Positions 1 through 7,528 of a stretch of DNA of 64,000 bases are shown piece by piece; positions within the stretch are counted from its first letter, which is position 1; each line of letters begins with the position of its first letter. The position numbers and the translations under genes were made by a program. This stretch comes from Terriglobia bacterium (GTDB lineage Bacteria; Acidobacteriota; Terriglobia; Bryobacterales; Bryobacteraceae): assembly GCA_020073265.1 (NCBI GenBank), contig JAIQFN010000018.1, positions 1-64,000 of the forward strand. The letters run 5' to 3'. Below the pieces are notes generated by a model. The model was not told where the DNA came from, did no database searches, and worked only from the letters and a program-made list of their open reading frames with translations.

Positions 1-44
1 CGCCGAACTCGTACTCTCGGCGAATCTGCTCAAACAGCTCCACT

Positions 45-410
45 TTGGCTCTCCAGTCCAACGAGTCTCCTCCGCTTCGGGCTTCGCCCGAATCAGAGTA
101 CCCGTTCGTTCAGCTGGGTGGGCCAAAACAAACTGCCGAACTGGGCCAGTTCAGAATACCGAAATCAGAAGCCTCTGAAAAGAAAGCCGCCCCGGTCGCG
201 AAGGTCCGCGTCGGTCTGATCACGGCCAGCATCTGGGAAAACAAGACGGACAAGGGAGACTTCCAGAACGTGACCTTCGAGCGCCGCTATAAGACAGGCG
301 ACCAGTGGAAGAGCACGCGCAGCTACGGCGTCGGCGACCTGCTCGAACTCGCGAAGTGCGCGGATATCGCCCACACGATGATCCTCGAAGCCACGGCCAA
401 GGCGGAATAA
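45..410 (+). CDS. conserved mobile-element protein of unknown function, start uncertain
   Basis: The recognisable core is residues 51-118, beginning at the segment KVRVGLITASIWENK and running through FERRYKTGDQWKSTRSYG to the end. I recall short proteins with this core from plasmids and genomic islands, but no function is established for them. The first 50 residues look low in information, and the frame is open back to the left edge of the window. The start given is a TTG without a good Shine-Dalgarno sequence, so the gene may be 5'-partial or start elsewhere. It is the first of a run of very small co-oriented genes. No signal peptide, membrane segment or catalytic motif is visible. Confidence 0.6.
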   Translation: MALQSNESPPLRASPESEYPFVQLGGPKQTAELGQFRIPKSEASEKKAAPVAKVRVGLITASIWENKTDKGDFQNVTFERRYKTGDQWKSTRSYGVGDLLELAKCADIAHTMILEATAKAE

Positions 411-470
411 CCGCACGGCGGCGGCTCACTACCGGGCCGCCGCCTCAACCCTCAACATCCGGAGATAACC

Positions 471-590
471 ATGAACCGCATCCTCGAAGTCACCGACGAA
501 GACGAAACCCTCGTACTCGAATACATCAGCCTTGAAGACCTGAAGGACGAAAGAATATTACCGCGCTTTCACGGCCTCGATACCCCATAA
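471..590 (+). CDS. 39-residue acidic small protein
   Basis: A clean small reading frame starts at ATG 471, with GGAG at 461-464 six bases upstream, and stops at TAA 588-590. The product is acidic (ITDED-like clusters, EYISLEDLKDE). It follows the preceding gene by 60 nt on the same strand. I do not recognise a family. Good ribosome-binding-site placement and the position in a run of tiny accessory genes favour a real gene, but the product is short enough that chance cannot be excluded. Confidence 0.45.
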   Translation: MNRILEVTDEDETLVLEYISLEDLKDERILPRFHGLDTP

Positions 591-660
591 CAATTCGCGA
601 TTGGACGGTATGACCGTTTCGTCATACCGTCCTTACGAAGCAAACGATGGAGCAAAACCG

Positions 661-801
661 ATGACAACCGAACAGAACAAATCGCCACCCGACACAGCCG
701 CCATAGGTGCATGTCACCATTCCGACTGCATCATCTGGAAATCCACTATTACTGTCTGCGACTGTGGTGGCATCGTCGCCAAAGCACGGGGGCAGCAATG
801 A
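661..801 (+). CDS. 46-residue Cys/His-containing small protein
   Basis: The frame is open from TTG 601, but ATG 661 is preferred because GGAG lies at 647-650. The 46-residue product has a CHHSDC segment and a later CDCGG segment, so it could bind a metal as a small zinc ribbon; this is inferred from Cys/His spacing only. Its TGA overlaps the ATG of the next mini-frame (ATGA at 798-801), which suggests translational coupling within the accessory cluster. No known family is recognised. Confidence 0.45.
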   Translation: MTTEQNKSPPDTAAIGACHHSDCIIWKSTITVCDCGGIVAKARGQQ

Positions 802-839
802 GCTGGCAGCCCATCGCCCTGCACAAGGATGGTACCTAA
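798..839 (+). CDS. 13-codon mini-ORF linking two small genes
   Basis: ATG 798 overlaps the stop of the upstream gene as ATGA, and its TAA at 837-839 overlaps the ATG of the next gene as TAATG. It would encode MSWQPIALHKDGT. The frame could simply let ribosomes run from one small gene into the next, or be chance. There is no independent ribosome-binding site. I list it because both ends join exactly to neighbouring genes. Confidence 0.25.
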   Translation: MSWQPIALHKDGT

Positions 840-1027
840 TGCCGAGCCACAAAGCGACGCACGGCACATTCTCTCGCGGAAAGCGCGTGATCCTGCGCAT
901 GCGAGACGGCAGGATCGTGATCGACAAATTTGTGGAAACACGTTCCCGCTATCTCGTCTTTGAGGAACTCGGAAAGGTTTTGCGCGAAGACATAGACAGC
1001 GCGACCATCTACAGGGGTGATCGATGA
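839..1027 (+). CDS. 62-residue basic beta-rich mobile-element protein
   Basis: ATG 839 is chosen because the longer frame from 707 overlaps two upstream small genes. The product alternates basic and hydrophobic residues (FSRGKRVILRMRDGR, then DKFVETRSRYLVFEE), suggesting a small beta-barrel or SH3/KOW-like fold. I recall similar 60-residue proteins from plasmids and islands, without known function. Its TGA overlaps the start of the downstream HTH gene (ATGA at 1024-1027), so the two are probably co-translated. Confidence 0.5.
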   Translation: MPSHKATHGTFSRGKRVILRMRDGRIVIDKFVETRSRYLVFEELGKVLREDIDSATIYRGDR

Positions 1028-1206
1028 CCCCCGCTGAATTCAAAGCAGCACGCAAGCGCCTTGGCCTTTCGCAAGTGGAAATGGCCAAGTTTTTGCGCTT
1101 GTCGGATGCCCGTGCCGTGCGCTTTTACGAAGCAGGAAAACGCGGGATCAGCGGACCGATACAGGTCACCATCGCCTACCGGCTCAGGTACGGTCCGCTG
1201 CCCTAG
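1024..1206 (+). CDS. small XRE-type helix-turn-helix protein
   Basis: The 60-residue product is almost entirely a helix-turn-helix: FKAARKRLGLSQVEMAKFL matches the first two helices of XRE/Cro-family DNA-binding domains, followed by a variant recognition helix (SDARAVRFYEAGKR). It lacks any effector domain, so it is probably a DNA-binding repressor of the element's accessory genes. The start overlaps the previous gene by 4 nt. Its operator cannot be identified from the sequence alone. Confidence 0.65.
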   Translation: MTPAEFKAARKRLGLSQVEMAKFLRLSDARAVRFYEAGKRGISGPIQVTIAYRLRYGPLP

Positions 1207-1236
1207 CCGTCAAACGGCGCTATCATCAAAGCACGT

Positions 1237-1629
1237 ATGGCGGAGCCTGAGCGCACCACATCGTTCGCCAAAAGCGTCGAAGGACTGCACAAGGAAGAAT
1301 CAGCACTCGACCGCGCCCGCTCCCTGCGCGACCAGTTCACCCACGCCCAGGAACAGAACAACGAAAAGCAGAAACCGCGCGAGGCGGAGAAACCGCAAGG
1401 CGAAACCGAAAAATCCGGCTCAGCGATGGTGAAGGAAGATGCGCCGGTCCTGCGCCCGACGCCGAACGGCCCGATGAGGCAGATGGCCGACCGGCAGGCG
1501 TCAGTCGCCAAGCTGTCGAAGGAGCGCGGCGACGAAGCGCGGAAACTTCAGGAAGCCCAGCAGATGCGCGACGCGTTCAAGGAGCGTCAGCAGAAATCCC
1601 CCGATCACGGCCACGACCGGGAACACTGA
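1237..1629 (+). CDS. charged coiled-coil protein of the mobile element
   Basis: The product is 130 residues, mostly Glu, Lys, Arg, Gln and Ala with heptad-like spacing, predicted as long alpha-helix or coiled coil at roughly residues 15-60 and 85-122. There is no signal peptide or membrane helix. It ends 3 nt before the convergent stop of the coupling-protein gene, so the two transcripts meet. Family and function are not recognised. Similar charged proteins sit beside traG-like genes on plasmids, and a relaxosome or partner role is only a guess. Confidence 0.6.
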   Translation: MAEPERTTSFAKSVEGLHKEESALDRARSLRDQFTHAQEQNNEKQKPREAEKPQGETEKSGSAMVKEDAPVLRPTPNGPMRQMADRQASVAKLSKERGDEARKLQEAQQMRDAFKERQQKSPDHGHDREH

Positions 1630-1632
1630 CGG

Positions 1633-4026
1633 TTATTTTCCGACGCCCTCAAGAAACTTAATGGTCTTTTCGACCTCGTTGAATTTCTGCATCTTGCGGA
1701 ACACGAGCCAAAGGCTCACGGCCACCCCGATAAGACCGAACACCACAGCGCCGGCGCCGACCAGCACGCCGCCGATACAAGCCACCAGCATGAACGCCAG
1801 TGCGATAAGGGCCGGAACGGCGGAGGATGATTTCAGCTTTTCCCGCTCCGCGATCATCTGTTGCTTGTAATTTTCGTGATAGGCGGCGACCTCGGCGAAC
1901 GGGTCGATCAGCGCCGCCCCGTCCTCGTAATAACGGATGGAAAACAGCGGCGACCCGAACGAAGCCGGGCTCGTCACCGCCGAGATCATGCCGGCGCGCG
2001 GCGCGCGCAGGTTCCCAGCCGCGATGTCGACGGATGTCAGGAGGGGCGCGGCGGCGAACCCCGCTTCCACTGTGCGTCCCTGCGCGATCGCCCACGGCCC
2101 GAGCTTGAGCAGCTTGTTCTCGAAATACCACCGCCACCGCAGCATCCCGTCCGCGCCGACGGTCAACTCCTTCGGCCCCGCCGACTGCGGATAGTCGGGG
2201 TTCGGATCGAACAGCCCGACGAATTGGAAATCCTCGTAGTAGTTCACCCGGCGCAGCGCCACCGGCGGCGCACCTGAAATCACCACGAGCGCCAGCCCCG
2301 GAAAGACGCCTTGCGCCCGGTCGTCGACGCGCGCGAATAACTGGCCGATCTCATCCGGCGTAACGAGGGCGCGCTTCTGGATGGTCTCGCTCGATCCCGC
2401 CGAACGTGACTCCGACGTGCCCGTCGTGTCGGACGTCCCCTCGGTCTCCGACCGGGACGTGCCGTGCGAAACGCCGTCCGAGCGCCCCTCGTTCCAGCCC
2501 CTGGACTTGCCCGTGCTGAGGGAGTTGGACCAGCTCCGGCTGTCGTTTTTCTGGACATTCTCCTTGCCGAAGCCGCCCACCAGGAACAGCGACGTTGGCG
2601 TCCATGACCGCCCGGTGTTGAAGGTCTTGCCCTTGGTCCGTGACCAGTTACTGCCCCCCGACCTGCCTGATGATGTTGAACTGTTCGTGCCGTCGGACTC
2701 GGAAGTCCCCGTCGACGACGACCGACTGTGGCTCTCCGATTGTGATGTGCTGTCCGTCTCGGACCGCACCTCGCGGATGACTTCGGTTTCCCCGATCAGC
2801 TTGGACACATAGTCCCGCGAGAAATTATCCTCAAGATTGAAAAACACCTTCAGCCCGGAATTGGCGAGGAAGGTTTCCCAGTTGTCCTTGTACGTGGCTT
2901 TGAGCTGCTCAAGGCTCTGAAGGACGAAGAAAAGTTTGACGCCGTAGCCCGCGATCTGGGCGGCGGCGGTCTCGATGACCTCCATCCGCTTCAGCCCCGC
3001 GAATTCGTCGAGCACCATCAGGATCGGATGGCCGGTTGCCGGACGCCCCCTCACCTTCTCCATTTCGGTGACGGTCAGCGAGATCATCATCCGCAGCCAC
3101 CGGTAATGCGTGTTCATATACCGCTGCGGCAGGCAGAGGTAAAGACTGAGCCCCTCGGGGCGCGTCTTCAGCTCCGACAACTGGAAATCCGACGCCTCAA
3201 GCAGGCGCTGCATTGCCGGGCTGTCGATGAACTCGGTGTTCCGGTTCGCCACCTGCAGGACGGATTCATACTGCTTCGGCGAATTGATCAGCATGTTGGT
3301 GAACGAATCGCCAGCGCCCGCGATCAGCCCGTCGAAAGCCCGGTTGTTGGACAGCCCCGTCCACAGCAGGCCGTGCGCCGGCGGAATGTCTTTCTCGCCC
3401 GCATCGCGTAATATTTCGGCGTTTTCCCAGTCGCCACGCGTGATCAGTTTTCGCAGGGTGACAAGGTTTCTGCGCCCCTCATATTGGGGCGAAGTGAGGA
3501 CATGAAGGAGCAGGCCCTTGACCATCGAGCGGGCCGATTCATCCCAGAACGGATCGTTAGTCCCGCCCTCATGGACGACGACGATGGCGTCGGCGATGCG
3601 CCCTGCTTCGTCGACGGTTTCCTCGGCCTTGGGGTCCAGAGTGTCGAGCGGGTTGAAGCGCCCGCGGAGACTATCCGCGACCTGGGCGGACTGGAAAGGA
3701 TCTAGAACCTTGACGGTCTGCCCCATGCCCTTGCAGTGGGTCGAACCACCGCCCCGGCGCGCAGCCGTGATGGTCGCGTTTTCGCCCTTGGGGTCGACGA
3801 CGCAGATAGAACCGGGCCAGGTGACGAGCGCCGGGATGATGCTGGTTGTACCCTTGCCGCCCCGCGATCCGCCTACAAGGCAGACATGGCGGTCATCCAG
3901 ATAGCCGAGCGGCATGCGCCCTTCACTGCCCGAACGGCCGAGCCAGACGGTCCCGTCGTGGTACGGATAGCGTTCCTCGACCTCATCCGGATCAGCCCAC
4001 GCCGCCGTTGCAATGCGCATGGTCAT
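1633..4026 (-). CDS. TraG/VirD4-type conjugative coupling protein (T4CP-like ATPase)
   Basis: This would be the ATPase that feeds the relaxase-DNA complex to a type IV secretion channel. Walker A is GGSRGGKGT at residues 52-60, of the TraG/VirD4 form, and Walker B is ILMVLDEF at 335-342. Three things are unusual. The N-terminal membrane helices of VirD4 are missing, since the ATPase fold starts within the first 50 residues. A Ser/Thr/Gly-rich tract fills residues 421-549 between the ATPase core and a conserved tail beginning KRALVTPDEIGQLF. A strongly hydrophobic stretch of about 40 residues lies near the C-terminus (around 735-775), enough for one or two membrane helices. No other secretion genes and no relaxase are in the window. 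Length 797 residues. Confidence 0.85.
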   Translation of the reverse strand: MTMRIATAAWADPDEVEERYPYHDGTVWLGRSGSEGRMPLGYLDDRHVCLVGGSRGGKGTTSIIPALVTWPGSICVVDPKGENATITAARRGGGSTHCKGMGQTVKVLDPFQSAQVADSLRGRFNPLDTLDPKAEETVDEAGRIADAIVVVHEGGTNDPFWDESARSMVKGLLLHVLTSPQYEGRRNLVTLRKLITRGDWENAEILRDAGEKDIPPAHGLLWTGLSNNRAFDGLIAGAGDSFTNMLINSPKQYESVLQVANRNTEFIDSPAMQRLLEASDFQLSELKTRPEGLSLYLCLPQRYMNTHYRWLRMMISLTVTEMEKVRGRPATGHPILMVLDEFAGLKRMEVIETAAAQIAGYGVKLFFVLQSLEQLKATYKDNWETFLANSGLKVFFNLEDNFSRDYVSKLIGETEVIREVRSETDSTSQSESHSRSSSTGTSESDGTNSSTSSGRSGGSNWSRTKGKTFNTGRSWTPTSLFLVGGFGKENVQKNDSRSWSNSLSTGKSRGWNEGRSDGVSHGTSRSETEGTSDTTGTSESRSAGSSETIQKRALVTPDEIGQLFARVDDRAQGVFPGLALVVISGAPPVALRRVNYYEDFQFVGLFDPNPDYPQSAGPKELTVGADGMLRWRWYFENKLLKLGPWAIAQGRTVEAGFAAAPLLTSVDIAAGNLRAPRAGMISAVTSPASFGSPLFSIRYYEDGAALIDPFAEVAAYHENYKQQMIAEREKLKSSSAVPALIALAFMLVACIGGVLVGAGAVVFGLIGVAVSLWLVFRKMQKFNEVEKTIKFLEGVGK

Positions 4027-4565
4027 ACTGAGGTATTAATCAGATGATACGCCTTTAAGTGATCGTTAGGAATTCTTTGCAACTATGGCTTGCATCTGAA
4101 GGCGGGGGATCTTATCATGCAATTACGTCAATTCATTCTGGTTTTGTTCCGCCATCAGCGTGTTGAAAAACCAAACCGGAACAGTACAGAAAAAGCCATC
4201 GCTATACCGCTCGCAAGATGTGCGGCGGTTATACCGCCGACGCTCCCTGACGGTCGCTCATCTTGGCAAGGGGGTAGCTTCGCCCCCCGTTGCATCCCCC
4301 GGAGCAGGGCCTTCGGCCGCTGCACCCGACCAGGAGAGCCTTCGTGCCCTCCATGGACCTCCAGACCGGGAGAGACTTCGCTCTCTCCCCGGACCCTCAT
4401 CGACCATGGGCCTTGCCCCGTGGACCCGCGCCGGCTGCGTTCCGCCCCTGCACCCCTGACCAACCCTGCGCGGTTTGGATGCGCGCCCAAGAACCGATAC
4501 GAGGCGAAGCTGAGGCGGGAAACCTTAACGTGCCGGGGGCTTGCGCGGGCGCGGAGGAACAAAGC
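4027..4565. other. gene-free divergent region between traG-like and mobC-like genes, candidate oriT
   Basis: No convincing gene is present over these 539 bases; the open frames have no coding character. The region lies between the divergent coupling-protein and MobC-like genes, where mobilisable elements often carry oriT and the transfer promoters. It contains a perfect 7-3-7 hairpin, CGGCGGT-TAT-ACCGCCG, at 4223-4239, a related half-site TATACCGC at 4203-4210, and a short G4/C4 hairpin at about 4271-4287. I cannot identify a nic site. The oriT assignment rests on position and hairpins only. Confidence 0.3.
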
Positions 4566-4946
4566 GTGACCGGCAAAAAACGCAGCGAAAAACGCCAGCG
4601 CACGGTCCTGCGCCCTGCCCGCTTCACGCCGGAGGAAGCCGCCCGGTTTGACGCCAGGGCCAAGCCCTACGGCGGAGCTAGTGCCTTCATCCGGTATATC
4701 GCCCTCGACCACCCGTTGCCCCGCAGCAAGGTCGAACTCCAGATGCTCTCGAAGGTGCTGGCGGAGATTGGCAAGATCGGCTCGAACGTCAACCAGATCG
4801 CCCACCGCTACAACATCACCGAAGGGCGCCCGTCCGGTAACATCGAAGGCGCTCTCGAAACTGCCCTGAACGAGCTGCTGGAATGGCGCATGGCGCTGAT
4901 GCAATCCCTGGGCTATGAGCGCAACCGCAAGCCGCCCCAGGAATAG
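4566..4946 (+). CDS. mobC: MobC-like relaxosome accessory protein
   Basis: MobC-type proteins bind oriT and help the relaxase open it. The product is 126 residues. The N-terminal part (RPARFTPEEAARFDARA followed by SAFIRYIAL) resembles the ribbon-helix-helix part of MobC, and the central segment LAEIGKIGSNVNQIAHRYN is the most characteristic MobC signature. GTG 4566 is chosen because GGAGG lies 8 bases upstream at 4553-4557; the longer frame from 4290 runs into the gene-free region. A relaxase gene normally follows mobC. Here the next gene is not a relaxase, so the relaxase must lie outside the window or be lost. Confidence 0.75.
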   Translation: MTGKKRSEKRQRTVLRPARFTPEEAARFDARAKPYGGASAFIRYIALDHPLPRSKVELQMLSKVLAEIGKIGSNVNQIAHRYNITEGRPSGNIEGALETALNELLEWRMALMQSLGYERNRKPPQE

Positions 4947-5068
4947 AATTTCCGGCGGTTTCAATCCGCCGTTGCAACTCATATGGGGGTCCGAACAGCC
5001 TTGACGGCCCGGTCTCCGGGGCGCAGTGTGGCGGAAGTTCTATCGGAGGTTGTACAGCGAGCGACGGC

Positions 5069-5461
5069 ATGAGCAAGGACGGCAAGCAGAAACTCAGGGG
5101 CGGAAAAAGCCGGGAAAGTACTGGGCGGCGAAGAGGCACCCTGCGCCGTGAGTCCGTACCAACGCCCCTGCCCCGCCACCGGCAGCCGCCCATTACCGAT
5201 GAGAAGATAGCGGCACATCTGGCCGCCGCCAAGTTCACGGACGCCCTTGAGCATGACGGGGCCGAACTCCGGAAATCCCGGTTGAAACTCGACGAGATCG
5301 TCAACTTGCTCAAGACCGGAACCGAGCCGGCCAGTATCATGAATCTCATCGAAAGCGCGATTCAGGAATGCCGGGGGACCTTCGCAGAGGGCAGGAAAAC
5401 ACTCGGCGATTTCAAAGAAGCGTTCGCAAAGGACGACGAAGCTCCGGGGTCTGGGCGCTGA
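5069..5461 (+). CDS. hypothetical basic/helical protein downstream of mobC
   Basis: The product is 130 residues, with a strongly basic first 45 residues (MSKDGKQKLRGGKSRES) and a helical remainder. It has no recognised domain. It begins 122 nt after the mobC-like gene, in the place where a relaxase would be expected, but it is too short and lacks the Tyr and His-triad motifs of relaxases. A DNA-binding accessory role is possible from its charge. The start codon is supported only by a weak ribosome-binding site. Confidence 0.5.
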   Translation: MSKDGKQKLRGGKSRESTGRRRGTLRRESVPTPLPRHRQPPITDEKIAAHLAAAKFTDALEHDGAELRKSRLKLDEIVNLLKTGTEPASIMNLIESAIQECRGTFAEGRKTLGDFKEAFAKDDEAPGSGR

Positions 5462-6297
5462 ACTGCAAACCATTTAGACACGCCGCCCCCACTTTCTCAT
5501 TCCGCCCCCAGGGGCGGACGCCGGGGCGGGAGGGTTCGCCCCCACGACGGCAAAGACAGCCGTCTCCCCCCGCCAGAGGGATTTCGAAACTCATCCGCTG
5601 AAATCCCCCTCGCGGCTCCCCCTGCCGGAGCTGCGAAGCACGAGCCACCCCCCCACTACTCCCCCTTCAGGCTGGATTGGATCACCTCGCAAACATGTGA
5701 ACACGGCAACAGGCCAACACGTGAACAACAAAAGGTGTCCTCTCGCCTCTTGACCGGAGAACACGAATCGGCAAGACTGAGCTAACGTGTTCGCCTCCTT
5801 TCCTGTTCACAAGTAAACACGCCCCACCCGTTTTTCACCTGTACTGCCATAGATGTTCATCGCCGCAAGCACTATTCCGCAGCATTGTCTTGCCGCCCCG
5901 TATCCGCCCCGGTCGCGAATTGCGCGGGGCGCGGACCACCTTGCCTTCTTCAAGAGTTCACACGTCAACTCGAAAACCAGTGAACTTCATTCGGCGCGCA
6001 CTGCTGTGCCTGCCCCCGCATCCTGTAAACAGGTTCGTACGCCAACATGTAAACTCGGCGGCACGTTATCAGGGCAACTTGTCATCACCAGAAGGTGTGA
6101 ACTTGTTCCCGCCGGAACTCCCCAACCAGTTTGCAGCCTAACAGGTCAACGTGTTCACCGGCAAACCCGCAAACCCGCCCCCAAGCAAACCTGTAAACCC
6201 GCAATCTGGTCCACACAGCAACACGAAAAGGAGTAAACATGTCGCCCCAGTTCAGGTGTAAACGAGTAAACACGTTAACAGCTTCAAAGGTGTACTC
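5462..6297. repeat. gene-free region with a degenerate repeat array upstream of parA (parS or iteron candidate)
   Basis: No gene is supported in these 836 bases. From 5691 to 6292 there are about a dozen copies, in both orientations, of a motif close to ACAYGTRAAC. Clear copies are at 5694-5703, 5718-5727, 5810-5819, 5960-5969, 6044-6054, 6187-6198, 6231-6242 and the cluster 6253-6280; reverse or variant copies are at 5781-5793, 6021-6032, 6092-6104 and 6141-6157. The array stops directly before the parA start. Such arrays serve as a partition centromere, a ParA/RHH operator, or iterons for replication. No replication initiator gene is in the window. Confidence 0.55.
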
Positions 6298-6984
6298 ATG
6301 AAGGTGATATCCGTTCTCGGGCAGAAGGGGGGAAGTGGCAAGACCACCCTGACTCTTTCACTCGCCGTTGCCGCCTACAAGGCAAACAAGTCGGTTGCTG
6401 TCATCGATCTCGACCCGCAGGCCAGCGCCTGCAAATGGGGCGACCGGCGCAACGCGGACCCTGTCATCATCTCCGTTCAGCCCGCTCGTCTGCGTAACGT
6501 ACTCGCCACTGCTCGCGAGAACGGGGCTGATCTCGTGTTGATCGACACGCCCGGCCGTCTGGAACAATCAGCCATCGCTGCGGCTCAAGAGGCGGACCTG
6601 ATACTGATTCCGTGCCGCCCGACTATCAAAGACACGGAAACCATAGAGAGCACGATAAGCCTTATTCGTGCCGCCCGAACGAAGGCGAAATTGGCGGTTA
6701 TCCTCAACGGAGTCCCGTCCCGCGGGGCGCAACGTGAGCAGGCGGAAGACGCGATCCGCAGCATGGCGATCCCCGTCTATCCTTTTTTTCTTAGCAATCG
6801 CGTCGCGTTCACCCACGCCGATGTTCTCGGGCTGAGTGCCCAGGAATTTGAACCAAGCGGGCAGGGGGCTCGCGAAATCAAAGAAATTTACAGGTTCACG
6901 TGTGAACTCTTAAACTCAGCAACCAGCCAACAATCGAAGGGAAAGAACCATGGCAAAAAGACCAGACTTACGGCAGGCGCTTAA
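6298..6984 (+). CDS. parA: ParA-family partition ATPase
   Basis: ParA ATPases segregate low-copy plasmids and conjugative elements by moving on the nucleoid. The product is 228 residues, short like type Ib ParA without an N-terminal HTH. The deviant Walker A motif KGGSGKTT is at residues 10-17, the switch I-like segment DLDPQASACKWG at 37-48, and Walker B is ADLVLIDTPG at about 78-87. It sits between a repeat array upstream and a ribbon-helix-helix gene that overlaps its 3' end by 35 nt, the usual order in ParA/RHH partition modules. Expression is probably controlled by RHH binding to the upstream repeats; this is inferred. Confidence 0.88.
   Translation: MKVISVLGQKGGSGKTTLTLSLAVAAYKANKSVAVIDLDPQASACKWGDRRNADPVIISVQPARLRNVLATARENGADLVLIDTPGRLEQSAIAAAQEADLILIPCRPTIKDTETIESTISLIRAARTKAKLAVILNGVPSRGAQREQAEDAIRSMAIPVYPFFLSNRVAFTHADVLGLSAQEFEPSGQGAREIKEIYRFTCELLNSATSQQSKGKNHGKKTRLTAGA
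6894..6907. promoter_or_regulatory. palindromic repeat copy inside the parA 3' end
   Basis: GTTCACGTGTGAAC has perfect 6-bp arms and matches the consensus of the array upstream of parA. A further half-like copy, TTAAACTC, follows at about 6910-6917. It lies 43 nt before the RHH gene start, so it may be an internal operator or an additional partition site. It is within coding sequence, so part of the match could be chance. Confidence 0.35.
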
Positions 6985-7255
6985 GCCCCGTGCCGAGGTG
7001 CCTGTACTGCAACCGGCCCTCCAGCAAGACAACGCGTCAGCGCCCCCGCCCAAGAGTCCGCACTTCCGGCCAAGCAGAGAAGGGAAAAGCAACGTCACGG
7101 GCTATTTTCCTCCGGCAGTGAAGAGGCAGTTGCGTATCCTCGCTGCTGACCGGGACACCACGATTCAGGATCTGCTCGCCGAGGCGCTCAACGATCTCTT
7201 TGCAAAACATGGGAAGCCCGAGATTGCTCCGATGGAAACAGCGACGGCGCAATGA
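6950..7255 (+). CDS. ribbon-helix-helix partner of ParA
   Basis: The product is 101 residues with a proline-rich, disordered first 45 residues and a C-terminal ribbon-helix-helix domain (NVTGYFPPAVKRQLRILAAD, then DTTIQDLLAEALNDLFAKHG). This layout of a flexible tail plus RHH fits centromere-binding partners of ParA such as ParG-like proteins, and RHH proteins of this kind also resemble antitoxins. No toxin gene follows. The start overlaps parA by 35 nt, indicating translational coupling. The expected binding sites are the ACAYGTRAAC-like repeats upstream. Confidence 0.72.
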   Translation: MAKRPDLRQALKPRAEVPVLQPALQQDNASAPPPKSPHFRPSREGKSNVTGYFPPAVKRQLRILAADRDTTIQDLLAEALNDLFAKHGKPEIAPMETATAQ

Positions 7256-7434
7256 ATTTCTTAGGCCCGAAATAGCGGGGTCGAGATGACGGCGGCAGTA
7301 GCAATGTAGTGGTCAGTTTGCGATCGCTAACCCTATGAAGAGATCTACCGGACCGCAGATGCGCCAGTGCTTGGTTCTGGGCGAAACACTGGCAGGCGGG
7401 CAGGGGGGTCTATAGTGCGCTTGCTCCCAAAATG

Positions 7435-7525
7435 TGATTGTTCCTGATTGTTCCAACAAACCATTGACAAGTTCTGGCAAATGGGTCTACGATGCAAGAG
7501 TTAGCACAGGAACAATGGGGAACAA
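7435..7525 (+). promoter_or_regulatory. promoter and paired TTGTTCC operators of the cargo cassette
   Basis: A sigma70-like promoter reads TTGACA at 7464-7469, an 18-bp spacer and TACGAT at 7488-7493. Two tandem copies of TGATTGTTCC lie upstream (7435-7444 and 7445-7454), and two copies of the inverse heptamer GGAACAA lie downstream (7509-7515 and 7519-7525), just before ATG 7529. Heptamers within each pair are exactly 10 bp apart, one helical turn, and the pairs are in opposite orientation around the promoter. This is the geometry of a repressor that loops or doubly occupies the site. The regulator is unknown; the cassette's own first protein carries a possible DNA-binding domain. Confidence 0.5.
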
Positions 7526-7528
7526 CAC

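Noticed and set aside
4155-4982. Minus-strand 275-codon frame across the gene-free region and mobC
   Set aside because: It covers the MobC-like gene on the opposite strand and has no recognisable domain.
5853-6236. Plus-strand 127-codon frame within the repeat array
   Set aside because: It lies in the repeat region, is rich in Cys, Pro and Thr from the repeats, has no ribosome-binding site and no family.
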